The position numbers and the translations under genes were made by a program. Under the pieces are notes generated by a model. That model was not told the DNA's origin. It did not search any database and saw only the letters and a program-made list of their open reading frames with translations. Below are positions 50,058 through 62,197 of a DNA stretch of 64,000 nt, one piece after another (the stretch's first letter is position 1; each line of letters starts with the position of its first letter). Source of the stretch: Rhizoctonia solani (Eukaryota > Basidiomycota > Agaricomycetes > Cantharellales > Ceratobasidiaceae); contig NC_057374.1 of the NCBI RefSeq assembly GCF_016906535.1, forward strand, positions 1,054,001 through 1,118,000, written 5' to 3'.

Positions 50058-53000
50058 TCACCCGAGCATCATCCGACTTTTGGTCAGAAGTTTCCTCGTC
50101 GATCCTGCTGCAGCCTTCAACTTCCTACCATCTCCCGGTGGCAGGATAAACCAGATGACGGTATAAGGCAAAGGATAGGCACTGTTCAATTCTTTGACAT
50201 CGACTTGCACTTCTTGCTTGCCCTTTTCCCCTGGATTAACCTGGAAGCTGATCTCCAATTCAGTAAAGATTCCCTTTTCTGCATGCTCGTTCGTTTTGCC
50301 GTCGTCCTCGACCAATTTGAAAGAGCCCGTAGCGCCATTGCTCTCTGAGTTTAGACTAGGGAATATATGCGCTACACGAGTGGCCTCCCCATCATAGACC
50401 GTCTCGGCGCATTTGTTGGATAGCACGAGTATACCGCCTGCGCGAACCAGGGCAGGGGTACGCGACAAGGGTGCATCTAGATGAGTAGGTTTCCTCTGTT
50501 TTAGTCCTCCACCTGTTTCCGGTGTTGTCATCCATCACTTACCCATGTGAATGAATCCTCCATTAGACGGACTTGTATGCCATATTCCAGTGTCCAGTTC
50601 GCACCACTCTGGTACTTCGTCTGTGCCGTCTACCACACCGGGGAGATAGACTCGCTTGGTGCGATGACTAAAGGAGAGAACAGGCGCCACAAGAATATGG
50701 GAGCCAAATAAGAATTGCTCGTCGAGGGCCAAGGTTCTTGGATCCGCAGAATGGTACCAGAACATAGGCTGGACCGGGACGACGGGGTGAAACTCAAAGA
50801 ACTATATTTTAGCCGTGGGTAGCACTTACCCGTAAGACGGCCAACCTTGCTTCCAGTACTCGTTGACGTATAACGAATACATTGTAGGGATAATCTGGTA
50901 CCGGAACGCGAGAACATCACGAAGAACACCGGTGATTTCGACCCCGTCCATCTCGACCCCGTCGTACATCCACAGCGTAGTGGAAAGTTCCTTCCAACTA
51001 TGGACAGTGAAGCGGGTATGCCAAGCGCCCTGATGGAATGTGTGAGTATCGCAAACGGAACCGAGTTTTGTTCGTAAAATTGGCTCTTAACTTGCTGACA
51101 CCATCGGACTAGCAGTTCTGGACTGGGGTGGTGCTTTCCGGCAAAGCCTCCGATATCGTGTCCGTACAAACCGGGAAGGAATGATATACCTGCCGAGAGT
51201 GTCATGGCTGTGCCACGGCGGAGAGCTATCCAGCTTGTTGCGTTATCCCCGGACCAGGTACCTTTGTGTGAGTGAGTGACAGTGGTAACTTCAACGGCAG
51301 CAACGGCGGCGGAGAAGAGGGAGGGGGGACGTCAGATTTAAACCGCCGGCGAACAGGACTAACCGTGTGCGTATGCTTGCATGCCAGGAATGGCCGCGCG
51401 GGTTACAATAATTGGTCTTCGGTCGGGGAAGAGCCCGAGCATGGTGTCGTACGTAGTCTTTTCAAAAGTTTAAGCACTTCTGTGAATTAACGGGCCCTTC
51501 TTTTTTTTTACTCGTACCTTTGCCATGCCCATCATTTGTATCAATCTTCCAGCCTGACCAACAGTTGTCTCGCCTCCGCCCCATCCCAAGCGTGACTCCC
51601 ATTCACCTCCTCCCCAGAATGATTCTCTGCCCACGTAGACCTCTGCATCATCGACAAGCCCAGAGAACTCGTTGTTATCGATCCTAAGGCATATGCGTTC
51701 ATACAACGGAGAGCCAAAGCCCAAATGCATCTACATACCACATTCCAGTCATATTCATGCCTACGATATCTTCCTTGATATGTCGGGACCACCATTCAAT
51801 TGCACCAGGCGAAGAAAAGTCGAGGTAGCTCCCGTACATGTGTTCTCCAGGAGCATTGGACCACAAGAGACTCTTTGCTACCTTGATCTCAGGATCAGGC
51901 GCGTCTTCAGCTGCCCGTACATACGCATCCTGTTTCAAAGCCTCGTCGTACAATGGATGGTCGTCCAAGAGCCAGGGCTTGATATTCACTATTATGCGTA
52001 TGTTCATTTCCTGTTCCAGCGCAGTACCAAGAGCGTGCGGGTCCGGATACCTCTGCCGGTTCCAGACAAAGTAGTGTCTATTATCGGTGTCGGGATCTAC
52101 AATAATCATATATTTAGTTATTAATTTCGTTCCGAACACCAGAAGACTCACGTTGGCACCATCCGGTGCTCAGGTGTAAAGCATCGATCGGGAACCCTTT
52201 CTTGCGACATGTTTTCACGAAATCCAGAACTGCGTCTTGCGCATGTGGTTCTGCGGCAAGCGCAAGGCTCGAGGCGAGATATCCGAACTGCGAACGGGGG
52301 GAAGAGTCAAAGAGGCACGCCACGCTTTGGGGTATACACTGCTGCCTTGTGAGGACGGCTGAATGCGCCAGTTAGCCCGCTTCCACTCTTTCACGCGTAC
52401 AAAGCCGCAGACTGACCTCGGGGCGATCGTTGCTGGTTGATGGGGAAACCAAGGACGCATAGGTGCTGATCACGGACGGCAGTGTTCCATCGCCCAGTAT
52501 AACATAGTAGTCCAGTGGACCGCAACCAGCACGGTATGTACGAAATCCGTCTTTATATGCGTTCAGTATACTTCAATGCGTATACAGCGACTTGTCTTAC
52601 TGAATAGTGCGTCGCATTCTGCACCAAAATCGATGCTGGCATCATTTGCCAGTGAGTTGTAGTATACTCCGCACCAAATCCCCGTTTTCTTGTTGAAAAT
52701 AATATAGAAGGGAGTTACTTTATAAAGCGGATCACCTGGAATGGTGGATTAGCCCAGATCCAAGTTCAAATTTGCAACAAAACCAACCATTCTCCCAATC
52801 GTATCCTGCGCCATCCCTCGCCTCGAGTGTGAATTTGCGCGCAGTGCGCAAAATACCCCCACTTGCTTCCCCAAGGCCATATACGTATTCATTTCGTCGA
52901 TCATTCACAAAAGGTTCATCATCCTGGCCAAGAGGACATGCAGGAGATGGCTCGTGTTCCGATACGGGAAGCCATTCTTCACGTTCTACCTGAAGAGGTC

Positions 53001-53532
53001 ATATTGTTGATTTTCGATCTTTGATCGGTAAATGCCCATCACTCACATAATGAAGTACACCTCCAGTGGCTGCATCGTAGGTGTATGCTCTAGTTCGGCA
53101 ATCAGACAAGAAAGGGGCTTCATCCGGAGACTTTCGCCCAGGTAATGTGCTAAACCATTGCAGGCGAGGACATCCGTCTGACCAATCAATGGATATCTTT
53201 AAAGATTTTGTGCTTAGTGTCGATCGACTGTCTCCCTGTACAATGATCTACAAAATAACATGCACGTGTGATAAAGCATACAGCACGATTAATGGTTGGA
53301 TACATACCTCCGGTTCTTCGGGTAAAGATAATGCTACAGACTCCCACTGGATTCCCGCACCCCATCGTGACTTGTATTTTTCAGGAAGTTCATGCACTAC
53401 TCTAACCAATCCATGAGTGATGGGATGAACGGAAAACTTGTGTCCTTTGTCATTGTTGAGCAGGAATACTGGTGTATTTTGTGAAGGCTGGGGTATGCGG
53501 CGAAACCCAACTGGGATGTGGTGACGAGGCAT
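50058..53532 (-). CDS. GH31 alpha-glucosidase family enzyme
   Basis: Exo-acting alpha-glycosidase. Start MPRHHIPVGFRRIPQPSQ at 53532 (an in-frame ATG at 53592 is possible); no clear signal peptide. After an N-terminal beta domain (VYGLGEASGG-like, GIWCGVYYNSLANDASIDFG) comes the barrel: FGYLASSLALA, FPIDALHLSTGW, RHYFVWNRQRYPDP, RIIVNIKPWLL, the nucleophile region MWIDNNEFSGLVDD (Asp), RPIIVTRAAIPGMQ, the acid/base WSGDNATSW (Asp), LYGHDIGGF, and FRYQIIPTMYSLYVNEYW. The C-terminal beta domains end LLTKSRMMLG. Many short introns; all those checked join in frame. Both catalytic aspartates are present. The mix of motifs is nearer bacterial-type alpha-glucosidases than secreted maltases. Substrate not determined. 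Confidence 0.88.
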
Positions 53533-54660
53533 GCTGGGTCCTGGTAGCGGATGATGGCTTGTTCGAATTATTAGAGAGATGGGATATTGCACTCAAACCC
53601 GCCGCCATCCTGTATAAATAGCAACAGAACGAATATATCCACCGAGTCAATTCAAATACCGGTGATGCTCTCGAGTAGAAATCCAAACAAATACCATTAC
53701 AGGCGTTACCACCGAATGAAATAGCCTTCTCCAAGTGTGCTAACTTCATGAAATGTGCTCATACCGGCGAATTAGAAGCATGAAAACGGACAAACCGGAA
53801 TCCGAGCCGGATATGACCTATAGACAATACAAATCCTTTTAAATCATATAAAGGGATATGGTATGGTAACATATATTTACAATATATCTCTAGTACTTGA
53901 AGATATGTTCAGCATTTTATATAATTCAACGTAACGAGTGTATACAGAATCCCTTATTCAACTAGATAGCTCCAAAAACGTGGGGGCACTGGATGATAGC
54001 CCTAGCCACTGACCCAAGTTGTAATCGACAGTCATAAGGACGACTCGAAGCAGCCCGAGCAACCGGTCAAGAATACTCATCGGATAATTAGAATACGATA
54101 GCACCCCTACAATTATCCGGTACTCAGAAGTGCTTGGGTCTAACCGGGAGTAGAGCGCCGCTTCGACGCAGTCAAAAGTCGGTCGCTTAATTAAATAACA
54201 ACGGTTGATCATGAGATCGCCGCAAGCGTTATGATAGGAGTCTCAATGGGACATTTCAATAATCGTGACTCAACCTACCAAGTCTAAAAAGCCTTCAAGT
54301 AGTACTGGCCCGGTAGAGAACATGCTATGCCCACGCATATACTCACTATTACAACGCACCTTCAAGGTGGACCACCAACCACTTGACCCAGCTCAGGCAT
54401 CGTCGCTCGACACACCAACTCGTACCCATTTCTTTGCCTTAAACAATTTACCTTTGTATCTTATCACTTAATATTTCTTTCCAGTGCGCTCTTTTCGGTA
54501 ACTCTATTGTGGTAATCATACATAGAAACAACAGAAACGACGTACAAAACAAGGCTTCATGACACAGCCTTGGCGATTGTCACATCTATGGCAATCTAAA
54601 TTTAACTTGATGGCGTACAAGTCCAATAACCAGGCACAAATAAATAGAGGTTGACTTCTT
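53533..54660. other. intergenic, no gene seen
   Basis: GH31 promoter side, then about 0.8 kb of AT-rich sequence without coding signal, ending at the 3' end of 7-TM copy C. Confidence 0.5.
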
Positions 54661-56287
54661 TTATTGCGTCAAGACGCTTTTGGATTGGACTTCGTGATCG
54701 TCCATCCGGTCGTCCGTTAGTATACTCCTAGATCCCTCGTCATCGGTATCAGGTTGCCATCGCTTAGCTCCTTGCTCGTGGCCTGGCTCAGCCTGGGGAA
54801 AGAGTTTAGTGTCTCGATGGTGAACGGGTAGCCTATCGATAACAGTTGTCAGCCCCGGTTTAGCGAATGTAAGGCTTTCAAGATCGAATTGTTGAAGGGC
54901 GCCAGATGTGATCGCACATCCTTCTGGAGTGACGTCCGCCCCCCGGTTCGACTCGGCTAGTGACTCTCGACTGATCCAAAAGATTTTAACCTTAGACACA
55001 TGAAGCGCATGTGAGGACATATACTTACACATTCAGCGTGTGAAGCAGGCTTATTCCATAAATCTTGCATTGCATCAAAATGAGAGGAATGTTGAAAAAG
55101 CTATCATTCTTAGTGCCTTATTAGCAAGTAAATCTTTGGATGTACTGCATTTCCTACCTTAGTAGTGTATACGCAAAATAATGCCACGGCGACCAGGGTT
55201 GGTGGTAGCTGGGACTCAAAAGTTATCTTCACTAGCCGGCTCATCAGATGGTTTGTACGTTGGTTAATGGTGCGGTTGCACATAAGATATTGGAGTACTG
55301 CCGCGGACTAGATCAAAGCCATGATTCGGCGCGGAATTCCAAGGTACATACTGGTTCCAGTGATCAAGAGGTCTACTGCAAGAGTGCAAGAGAGGCAGAT
55401 GTATCTAGATACCTGTGAGTTTCTTTGCTGGTGCTTTTTCAATTTTTTCACTTACGCCGTAATTTTTAGCTTACTCGCGTATACGATATTATCGTAGTGT
55501 GCAAATATAACCTTGGAGCCTATTCCTCCAGCACAGGCCGCAAGGCCGAGAATGATCATGAGAGCCGCAAAAAGGCGATTCGATTTCATTACCTATGTTA
55601 ATGGCTTTGTCAGGTATTGTGGTGTTGGGATGAAATATCTCACTTACTTTCCAAGCTCGGAATCCGTAAAATGACTGTACTGCCATCACAGTTATGGAGT
55701 TAATGACAAAAAACCAAGACATCTATTAAAACGTAAGGAAGTTTAGTGTCATTTTTGAATATGATTATTTAATACAGGCCCTGAAACTCACATATTTAAC
55801 CGAAAAAAATGAGTGCTAAAATTGCGGTTGGGCTAGCGTAAACGAAACTGGGATGATGGGTTTTAGTTCCGACTTACGTATGTTCCAAAGTTGTATACAA
55901 AAAGGTCCCATATCCAAACCCAAGAGAGTGTGGTACCCCAGCTGTTTCATATTATCAATGTTAGGAAACAAGGTGGCCTGAAATTTAAGCAGACAGCTGC
56001 CATACAGGTTCATCGCTATCACAAACGCAACCAGAGCCTTGATAAGTAGGACGTCTTTATTCTTCGAACCGATGTAACTGCCACACTGCATCAAAAGAAT
56101 GCCGCAGAGAAGAGTATCGAAAAGCGCTCCAAGTATAAACGGCTAATGGAACAAGCCTTAATTAATAACACGGAGCAACCCCTCTAAGTATCATTGCGCT
56201 TACTCCACAGGTAATAGGCTTATTTGTGGAAAGCAACGTCCTAGCCAACTCCTCCAATTCTTCGGGAGTAGAGTGATTGGAATCCAT
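54661..56287 (-). CDS. 7-TM protein of the DUF6534-like family, copy C
   Basis: Start MDSNHSTPEELEELARTLLS, then FILGALFDTLLCGILLMQCG, SWFFVINSITVMAVQSFYGF, LFAALMIILGLAACAGGIGS, YICLSCTLAVDLLITGT, LQYLMCNRTINQ, RLVKITFESQLPPTLVAVAL, FFNIPLILMQCKIYGISLLH followed by TLNV. The last intron (GTAAGT ... ATCAG) joins TLNV to a long hydrophilic tail (RESLAESNRGADVTPEG ... VQSKSVLTQ, stop 54661-54663), about 110 residues, which the other copies lack. All junctions checked are in frame, so this copy looks intact. Confidence 0.78.
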
Positions 56288-57669
56288 GGGGAATCAAAGA
56301 GAGGCAATGAGCGATATTGAAGGAGACAGATGATAATTTAAGTTTTCACTTGACTACCAGCGTTTAAATAGCTTCGAATCCATTGGAGAAAGAGAAAATA
56401 CCCAGCCACGAGGTGCACTTCATCCAAGGTCAAACCCCAGATTCATCGCATCGACGATTTTCTGTACCTGAACTTTCCATTTCCAAGGTCCGTCACCCCG
56501 TCTAGCGGCGAAGCCGCCACCGGGCTCCGTTTTGCGCTTCTCGCCTGAGTGGATGATGAGATCCAATAGAGACTTAAAGAGCCAGCGGCCATATATGTGA
56601 GGAAATTTGGACATGCCGATCACGGAATGTAATGTAGATTTCGGAACCGAGCGCATTGTATCCTGGCTGCCCGCTTTTAGTATTTCTTGGTTGACGTCTT
56701 GGGCTCACGAGTTCTCTCGGTACCAGCATAAGTGGAGATCCGCTCGGTGGGCGCCCAATTGCGAGATTTATTTCAATATGACTTTTGATAGAGGTAACAG
56801 GGACTTCTAGGCCTAGTTCAAAGGCACTATACTTATTTAATTATATTTGCATCGATCATTTGAGGTGATCGACACTGGCGGGGATCGTCCATATAGCTAG
56901 TACTTGAGGATGCGAATATTTTTTTAATCCTCCGCACTGAGTGACATTCGGTATATACGTGTGTTCCTGACAACTATATATATTCAGTCCGACTAAGAGT
57001 ACTGCCGATCAAAACATGTGAGAGCCATTGGCTTTACCAGCTTCAGCTATTGTAACAATCAGTCACTCGCCACTGCATTCAGTCAAAAGGAGCACTACGC
57101 AATACTAAGTTTATGAAAACCTGCCTCTCTGAATTGGTTACCGTCATAAGTAAAATACACACGGGGAGGCACCTGGTGCACACTATATAACAAGTTACTA
57201 TTCAATATCTCAAATGTAGTTGCATCAGTTGGATGAATCTCGCGAAATATAAATATGATATCTCCGAGAGGGTTAAGATAAACCTAATCCCTATTGTGCC
57301 GGGAACTAAGAGACAGATGGTAGGACACGGGGCCGACGTGAAATTTAGTTCACTCACAAAACTCAGAAATCACACTATGGGCTGATAGAACTTCCTCCCT
57401 TTTCATCAGAAACACGGGTTTGGCTCTCCAGTCCTGGCCCAAAATGCGATAGCCGAAAAGTTGTGCCTTGAACATCAACGTTCACAGACATCGTGTGCCC
57501 GCTGTCCGTATCATCTTTCCCAGTTGGCCGTTGTTTATTATCTACCTGTTGTTCGAGTTGTATATCGTGACATGACTCCAGGTTGGTACGTGCAGGGTTC
57601 GCCCTCCAAATGGTGGGCTGAGAGGTCTATGAATATCAAATTAACCCCAGAGTGAACACATGAAGGGCT
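56288..57669. other. intergenic between copies C and D
   Basis: About 1.4 kb. A minus frame at 56420-56656 (79 codons, with GGDGPWKWK-like sequence) and a plus frame at 56607-56810 overlap and have no family match; neither is called. AT-rich from about 56820 onward. Confidence 0.4.
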
Positions 57670-59046
57670 CTATTGACTAACCCGTTGAAATTCAATATCT
57701 GTGGTATTTGTGTATGTAGTTGTTTTGGGTCGGCGCCAAGTTTCTCGGCTTTGTGGGGTTTGAGACAACGCACGATCACCGTGCCATAGCACTTACACAT
57801 TGAGAGTATGTAACAAACTAATCCCATACACCTTTCCCTGGACGCATATAAACGGGATTGCGATAAAACTGTCATACTGGGTCAAAGCGTAAGACAGAGT
57901 ACGATATGACCTAAATATGCTCATACCTTGATGGTATATTCAATGGCGAGTGCTATTGCTATCAAGGTCGGGGGAAGCTGGGAAGAAAACGTCACTCGGG
58001 CTAAACGAGCTAACATGTGGTCAGTCATTTGAACGCCTGTATGGTTGGTCATTAGGTAATGTAGTACTGGTCTTTAACGTTAGCAGATTTAATGACCTTC
58101 AGCATGTCCAGACTTACTAATCGCCGTGATTGTTATATCTGCGGCTACAGTGCAAAAAAGGCATATATACCTTTAGTGCCGACAATACCCCACATTAATC
58201 GATACACGCCCCGCATTCAAGGGGGATAAATACTTACGCTGGAATTCGCACGTCCTTTGCAAAAAGGGTTGAGCCAAGTTGAGTGAAAAGGGCCTTGATA
58301 CCAATCCCTCCTCCAAGCGCGCCAAGCATGAGGCTTACGAGCAGAATGCCGACTATCCAGCTTCTGCCTGTTAGCTGATGTTTGGGGTAGTATTACTAAG
58401 ATAGTACAACGGAAAGGGCGCGGTTTAATCGCTTACCTTCCATGCTCTCAGCCCAAAAAATGCTTGTACGACAATCACCATCATGGAATCTAGCACGTAA
58501 AACCAGGACAGCTGTACGAATCTCGTCAGTAACCATCATGTTATCGAAAGGTTGTATCAACTCACATATTTGATCGACAGGAACAACCCCTGAAGACGGT
58601 TAGACTCAGCAGCAACCCTGTCACAATATTCCAGACATCAAACTTACATAGGAACCAAAGTTATATACGAAGAGGTCGTAGATCCATGTCCACGTAAGAA
58701 TGGTACTTGCACTAGGACAATGGTTTCTTTCAGATTGAATCTAAAAGGGAATATGGGACTTACATATTGAGCGTTAGTACATAGACAACCATCCACTTCA
58801 ATAACCTGGTGTCGTTTTTCCCCAGTGACACATATGCTCCATACTGCATTAATAAAATCCCACAAAAAAGCGTGTCCACAAAAGTGGCCACAAGGAATGG
58901 CTAATTGATTGTATACCGAGGATGTCAGCCAAGACCAAGGGTGGATACGAATGAAATTGTAAACATACACCTAGGTGGAACGATTTGTCGCTCGATAGTA
59001 CTTGCGCGCCAATTTGGTCTAGATCTGTTAGGGACGGAGCTCCCAT
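57670..59046 (-). CDS. 7-TM protein of the DUF6534-like family, copy D
   Basis: Start MGAPSLTDLDQIGAQVLSSD (close to copy B). Then FLVATFVDTLFCGILLMQYG, TWTWIYDLFVYNFG, LDSMMVIVVQAFFGLRAWKL, a GALGGGIGIKALF segment, YICLFCTVAADITITAI, ILHYLMTNHTGVQMTDHMLA, VTFSSQLPPTLIAIALAIEY, FIAIPFICVQGKVYGISLLH with TLNV, and over the last intron a short tail RETWRRPKTTT ... RVSQ ending at TAG 57670-57672. Seven membrane helices; frame intact. No function is assigned to the family; the shared LPPTL and GISLLHTLN blocks are diagnostic here. Confidence 0.78.
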
Positions 59047-59587
59047 ATTGGAGGAATTCTGCGTTATATTTCAGCAAGTGCAGAAAGAGCTTGAACCAGA
59101 AGGGGAATTGGAGCGACGGGGGAAAAGGAAGAGAGCGCAGTTACACGAGGGAAGAGTTGTATATAAAGTCAACCGCGGTAGAAGGTATGTTGAACTGATG
59201 AGCTGTAAGGAAGAATGCAATTCGAAGCCAGTGCCGACAAGACCCGGGGTGGGGGACTTTCACCGAACCAAGAGGCTGATCATGAAGCTCCCTACCTGTT
59301 GTTTATTTCTGGTCAGACTTTAGGCTCGAGCTCGTGATTATGCGGGCATAAGTAAGTAAAATGCTAAGCTTTCGTTTTGCATGGTCACTCGGTCATTTAA
59401 TAGAGTAGTGGTTGATGAATTTTCTGAGACCTACTTGATCGCGCAATTGCGTATGTTTTAGCACGCGGGTAATTATAAATGCCAGGGAAGGCATCGCCGG
59501 ATGATTGCCGACCTGAATAAGATAAATTTGTCACAATAATCGAGGATAGATTTACGTATGGGAGGTTTACACAAGGGAATCATCAAT
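59047..59587. other. intergenic, promoter side of copy D
   Basis: About 540 bases between the start of 7-TM copy D and the stop of the polymerase alpha subunit gene. Purine-rich at 59090-59150. No gene seen. Confidence 0.5.
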
Positions 59588-61756
59588 CTATGTTCCCAGC
59601 TTGATTGTTTTCATGCTGGATTGAAGACTCTCTCCGGGGCTCCGACTAATATTCAAGCAGACGGCAGTCCCAGCGGAACTGAATTTGGCTGCCAATGCAG
59701 GGTTGACCACGGTTGTCGAGTCAACAACCTGGATCGAGGAGCGTTAGCGAAAAGTTTGTTCCAGTTTGGGTTAGGCCGACCTTCTGGAACTCCTTTAGTC
59801 TACTTGGAAGAATCAAAAGATCTGGAGCGAACCCATCCATCTTGAGGAGGCTGGAATGGGTGATGCTCAGATTTACATCCTCTTGTAACTCTTTGGGCAC
59901 CGGAAATAGGGGATAGAAGCTGGTATGTTAATATAAGCGTTTTGTTGCTCAGCACAACGAATCTCTAGAGTGATACCTTTGCTGTTCAAGAATTTGCCGA
60001 CAGAGCATTGTCATTGCGTCTGCCGCCTGACCACCAGGCTCATCCGATACTTCTGGGGCATGCTTGAAAAACTCATCCTTGCGGATATGAAACAAAACGT
60101 CAATGGATGTTACACCAATTCTAATACCATTGACCGAAAAAATGCTTGGGTTTGGTATTAGTTGGGAACGCTAATTATTCGCCACGCAGTCAGTGTCATG
60201 CGCTCCGGGACAAAGGTGTACTTACTTTGGGTAGCCCAAGTTGAGGGATACGTTCGATGGGTGCTTGAGGAAAGACAACATGATGGTTAATCAGATCCCG
60301 AGGGCTAGGTACGATGACCACAAGAAGCTCTGGGATCTCATTTTCTAGCTGGACAAGATGATTTGCGATTTTGTACCGAAATATATCAACGGGAGTATCG
60401 TCAACTTGACCTGTCTTAACCAACGAGTGATTTGAATCCACAAACGGGCCGATCTGGGCGAAATGATCAGCCCGATCCCTGTAAGATTGTAGGTCCACCT
60501 ACTAATACGAGCAACTGTGGTCGTTCGGTAAGGACATTATCGACCAACGTAGCAAACGGCTTGTATTCCAAATCCGAATCGAAGCTATAAGGCCCGCAAG
60601 CAATAACCACCTTTAAGGATGAATCTATGTCTGATTTGAGGCTTGGCAAAAGAGGTGGTATCTGGGATAGGCAGTTAGTTTGATCGAATAGAACGTCGGA
60701 AAACAACGTACTCGCAGGAATTCTGAAACAACAAAACTTTCCCCTGAGCCGTTTTTACCCTTTAAGGCCACGATCATTCCTGGGAACAAGCCTATTCCTG
60801 TTGAACCTGTCCCTCGATCTGATGCACAACGGATCTTTACATTTGCATCGAATTCAAGCGGGGTTCGAGCACCCATTCCCATCATTCTTGAAGACTCTAT
60901 GAATATGGAACTTTCGCTGATCTTGGTTTCGCTATCACTGACAATTCTGCCAACCACGACTACTTCATCCTGATAACAAGGTTAGACGCTGAAGATCATC
61001 GACGTATAACAACAAACCTGTGTTACGATGCTGGGGTCCCCAAGCTCTTGTAACTGATAATGCTTCCTCACTGTTTCGGCCATCTCGTCGAGCTGATCAT
61101 CCAAGACTGGCCGGAATAAGAAAGTAGATTATCGTTCAGAATACGATGACTTACTTGCAGCGCGGTCATGTATTTTCTCGTACATGTAGCGATCTTTAAC
61201 AAATAAGCACGAAACCCCAGCCAAAAAAGAATAAAAACTTACAATTATATGAGTCGGCATTTTGTGGTGGCCTGTAATTCGCTGGCGGCCCAGCGGGGGC
61301 TCGAGCACGGGCGTGGAGTGAAGGTGTGTTAGGCTCGATTTTGACCCCTCCTTGTCTCCTTCGCGATTGCATAGGGGTTGAATACCCCGCCACACTCCCA
61401 GTCGCAGGCTGTCTGAGTTTCTTTGCAACGCCGGGTTTGGAGACGGCAGCTTTCTGTTGTCCCACATTTGCAACCTCTCGCTGAAGCATTTGTTGAAGGC
61501 TGCTCGCCGAATCAGCAGTAAAAAATGTGATAGGTGTATCCTTAATGGAAGAGTTAAATGAGAAGGCTTCCCACTTATATCTCAGATTTTCTGGAGTGAT
61601 ATTGTAGGTCCGACACATCGAAATACCTAAGTTAGAACGCGTGATGAATCAGATTTACAACCACCTATGACTAGACTTACATTTCAATAATGCCTCTTCA
61701 TCTATGCCTGCGAATTCTGCTTTTAATTCGGACCTTAGATCTTCCTCGTTCATCAT
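59588..61756 (-). CDS. POL12: DNA polymerase alpha-primase subunit B (Pol12)
   Basis: Non-catalytic B subunit tethering polymerase alpha-primase. Start MMNEEDLRSELKAEFAGIDE (61756; second ATG 61753), an N-terminal helical domain (MCRTYNITPENLRYKWEAFS), a basic/Pro-rich linker, then the OB and phosphoesterase-like domains: DEVVVVGRIVSDSE, RGTGSTGIGLFPGMIVALKG, VVIACGPYSFDSDLEYKPFA, LVLVGGP, HFAQIGPFVDSNHSLVKTG, ELLVVIVPSPRDLINHHVVF, FSVNGIRIGVTSIDVLFHIR, FYPLFPVPKELQED, MDGFAPDLLILPSRLKEFQK and the terminal VVDSTTVVNPALAAKFSSA. Stop 59588-59590. About ten short introns. The phosphoesterase-like fold lacks the metal ligands in this family; nothing unusual seen here. Confidence 0.92.
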
Positions 61757-62197
61757 TCTGAAAGCACAGCAGTGTATCGTCAATGAATATTGGAGGAACA
61801 GATACCAGACGCGACGCGCCAATTGTCACGTGAATCCGTGTCAAAACGTAATCATTCACTTCTTGCGATCGATTCGCTAACTTACACTGTAACGCGAGCA
61901 TTGACACCACACAAATAATATGGATATTGTTGGCCCGCGGATTATGCCGCCGGGTTCAACCAAAGGTGCACGTAGCGTTACCATGTATGGAGTGACCTAG
62001 GCACTGGGACGTTGAGCTGTTTATAATAAATATAGTTCTATAATTCAATCACAGGAAGAAGCATATAGTACAGGGTCACGGGGCGCTGGTTCGAAGTTTG
62101 ACGCTCGCCGCCTGGACTACAAGAATGGTTCTATTGGCGCTCCAACTCTTTGTTCACTAAACGCTTTGCCCGCCCGACTCGAGGTTGTCTGACCTTC
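61757..62197. promoter_or_regulatory. shared 5' region of POL12 and an F-box gene
   Basis: 441 bases between divergent starts. No TATA box; AT-rich around 62015-62060. No cell-cycle box (such as ACGCGT) was noticed. Confidence 0.45.
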
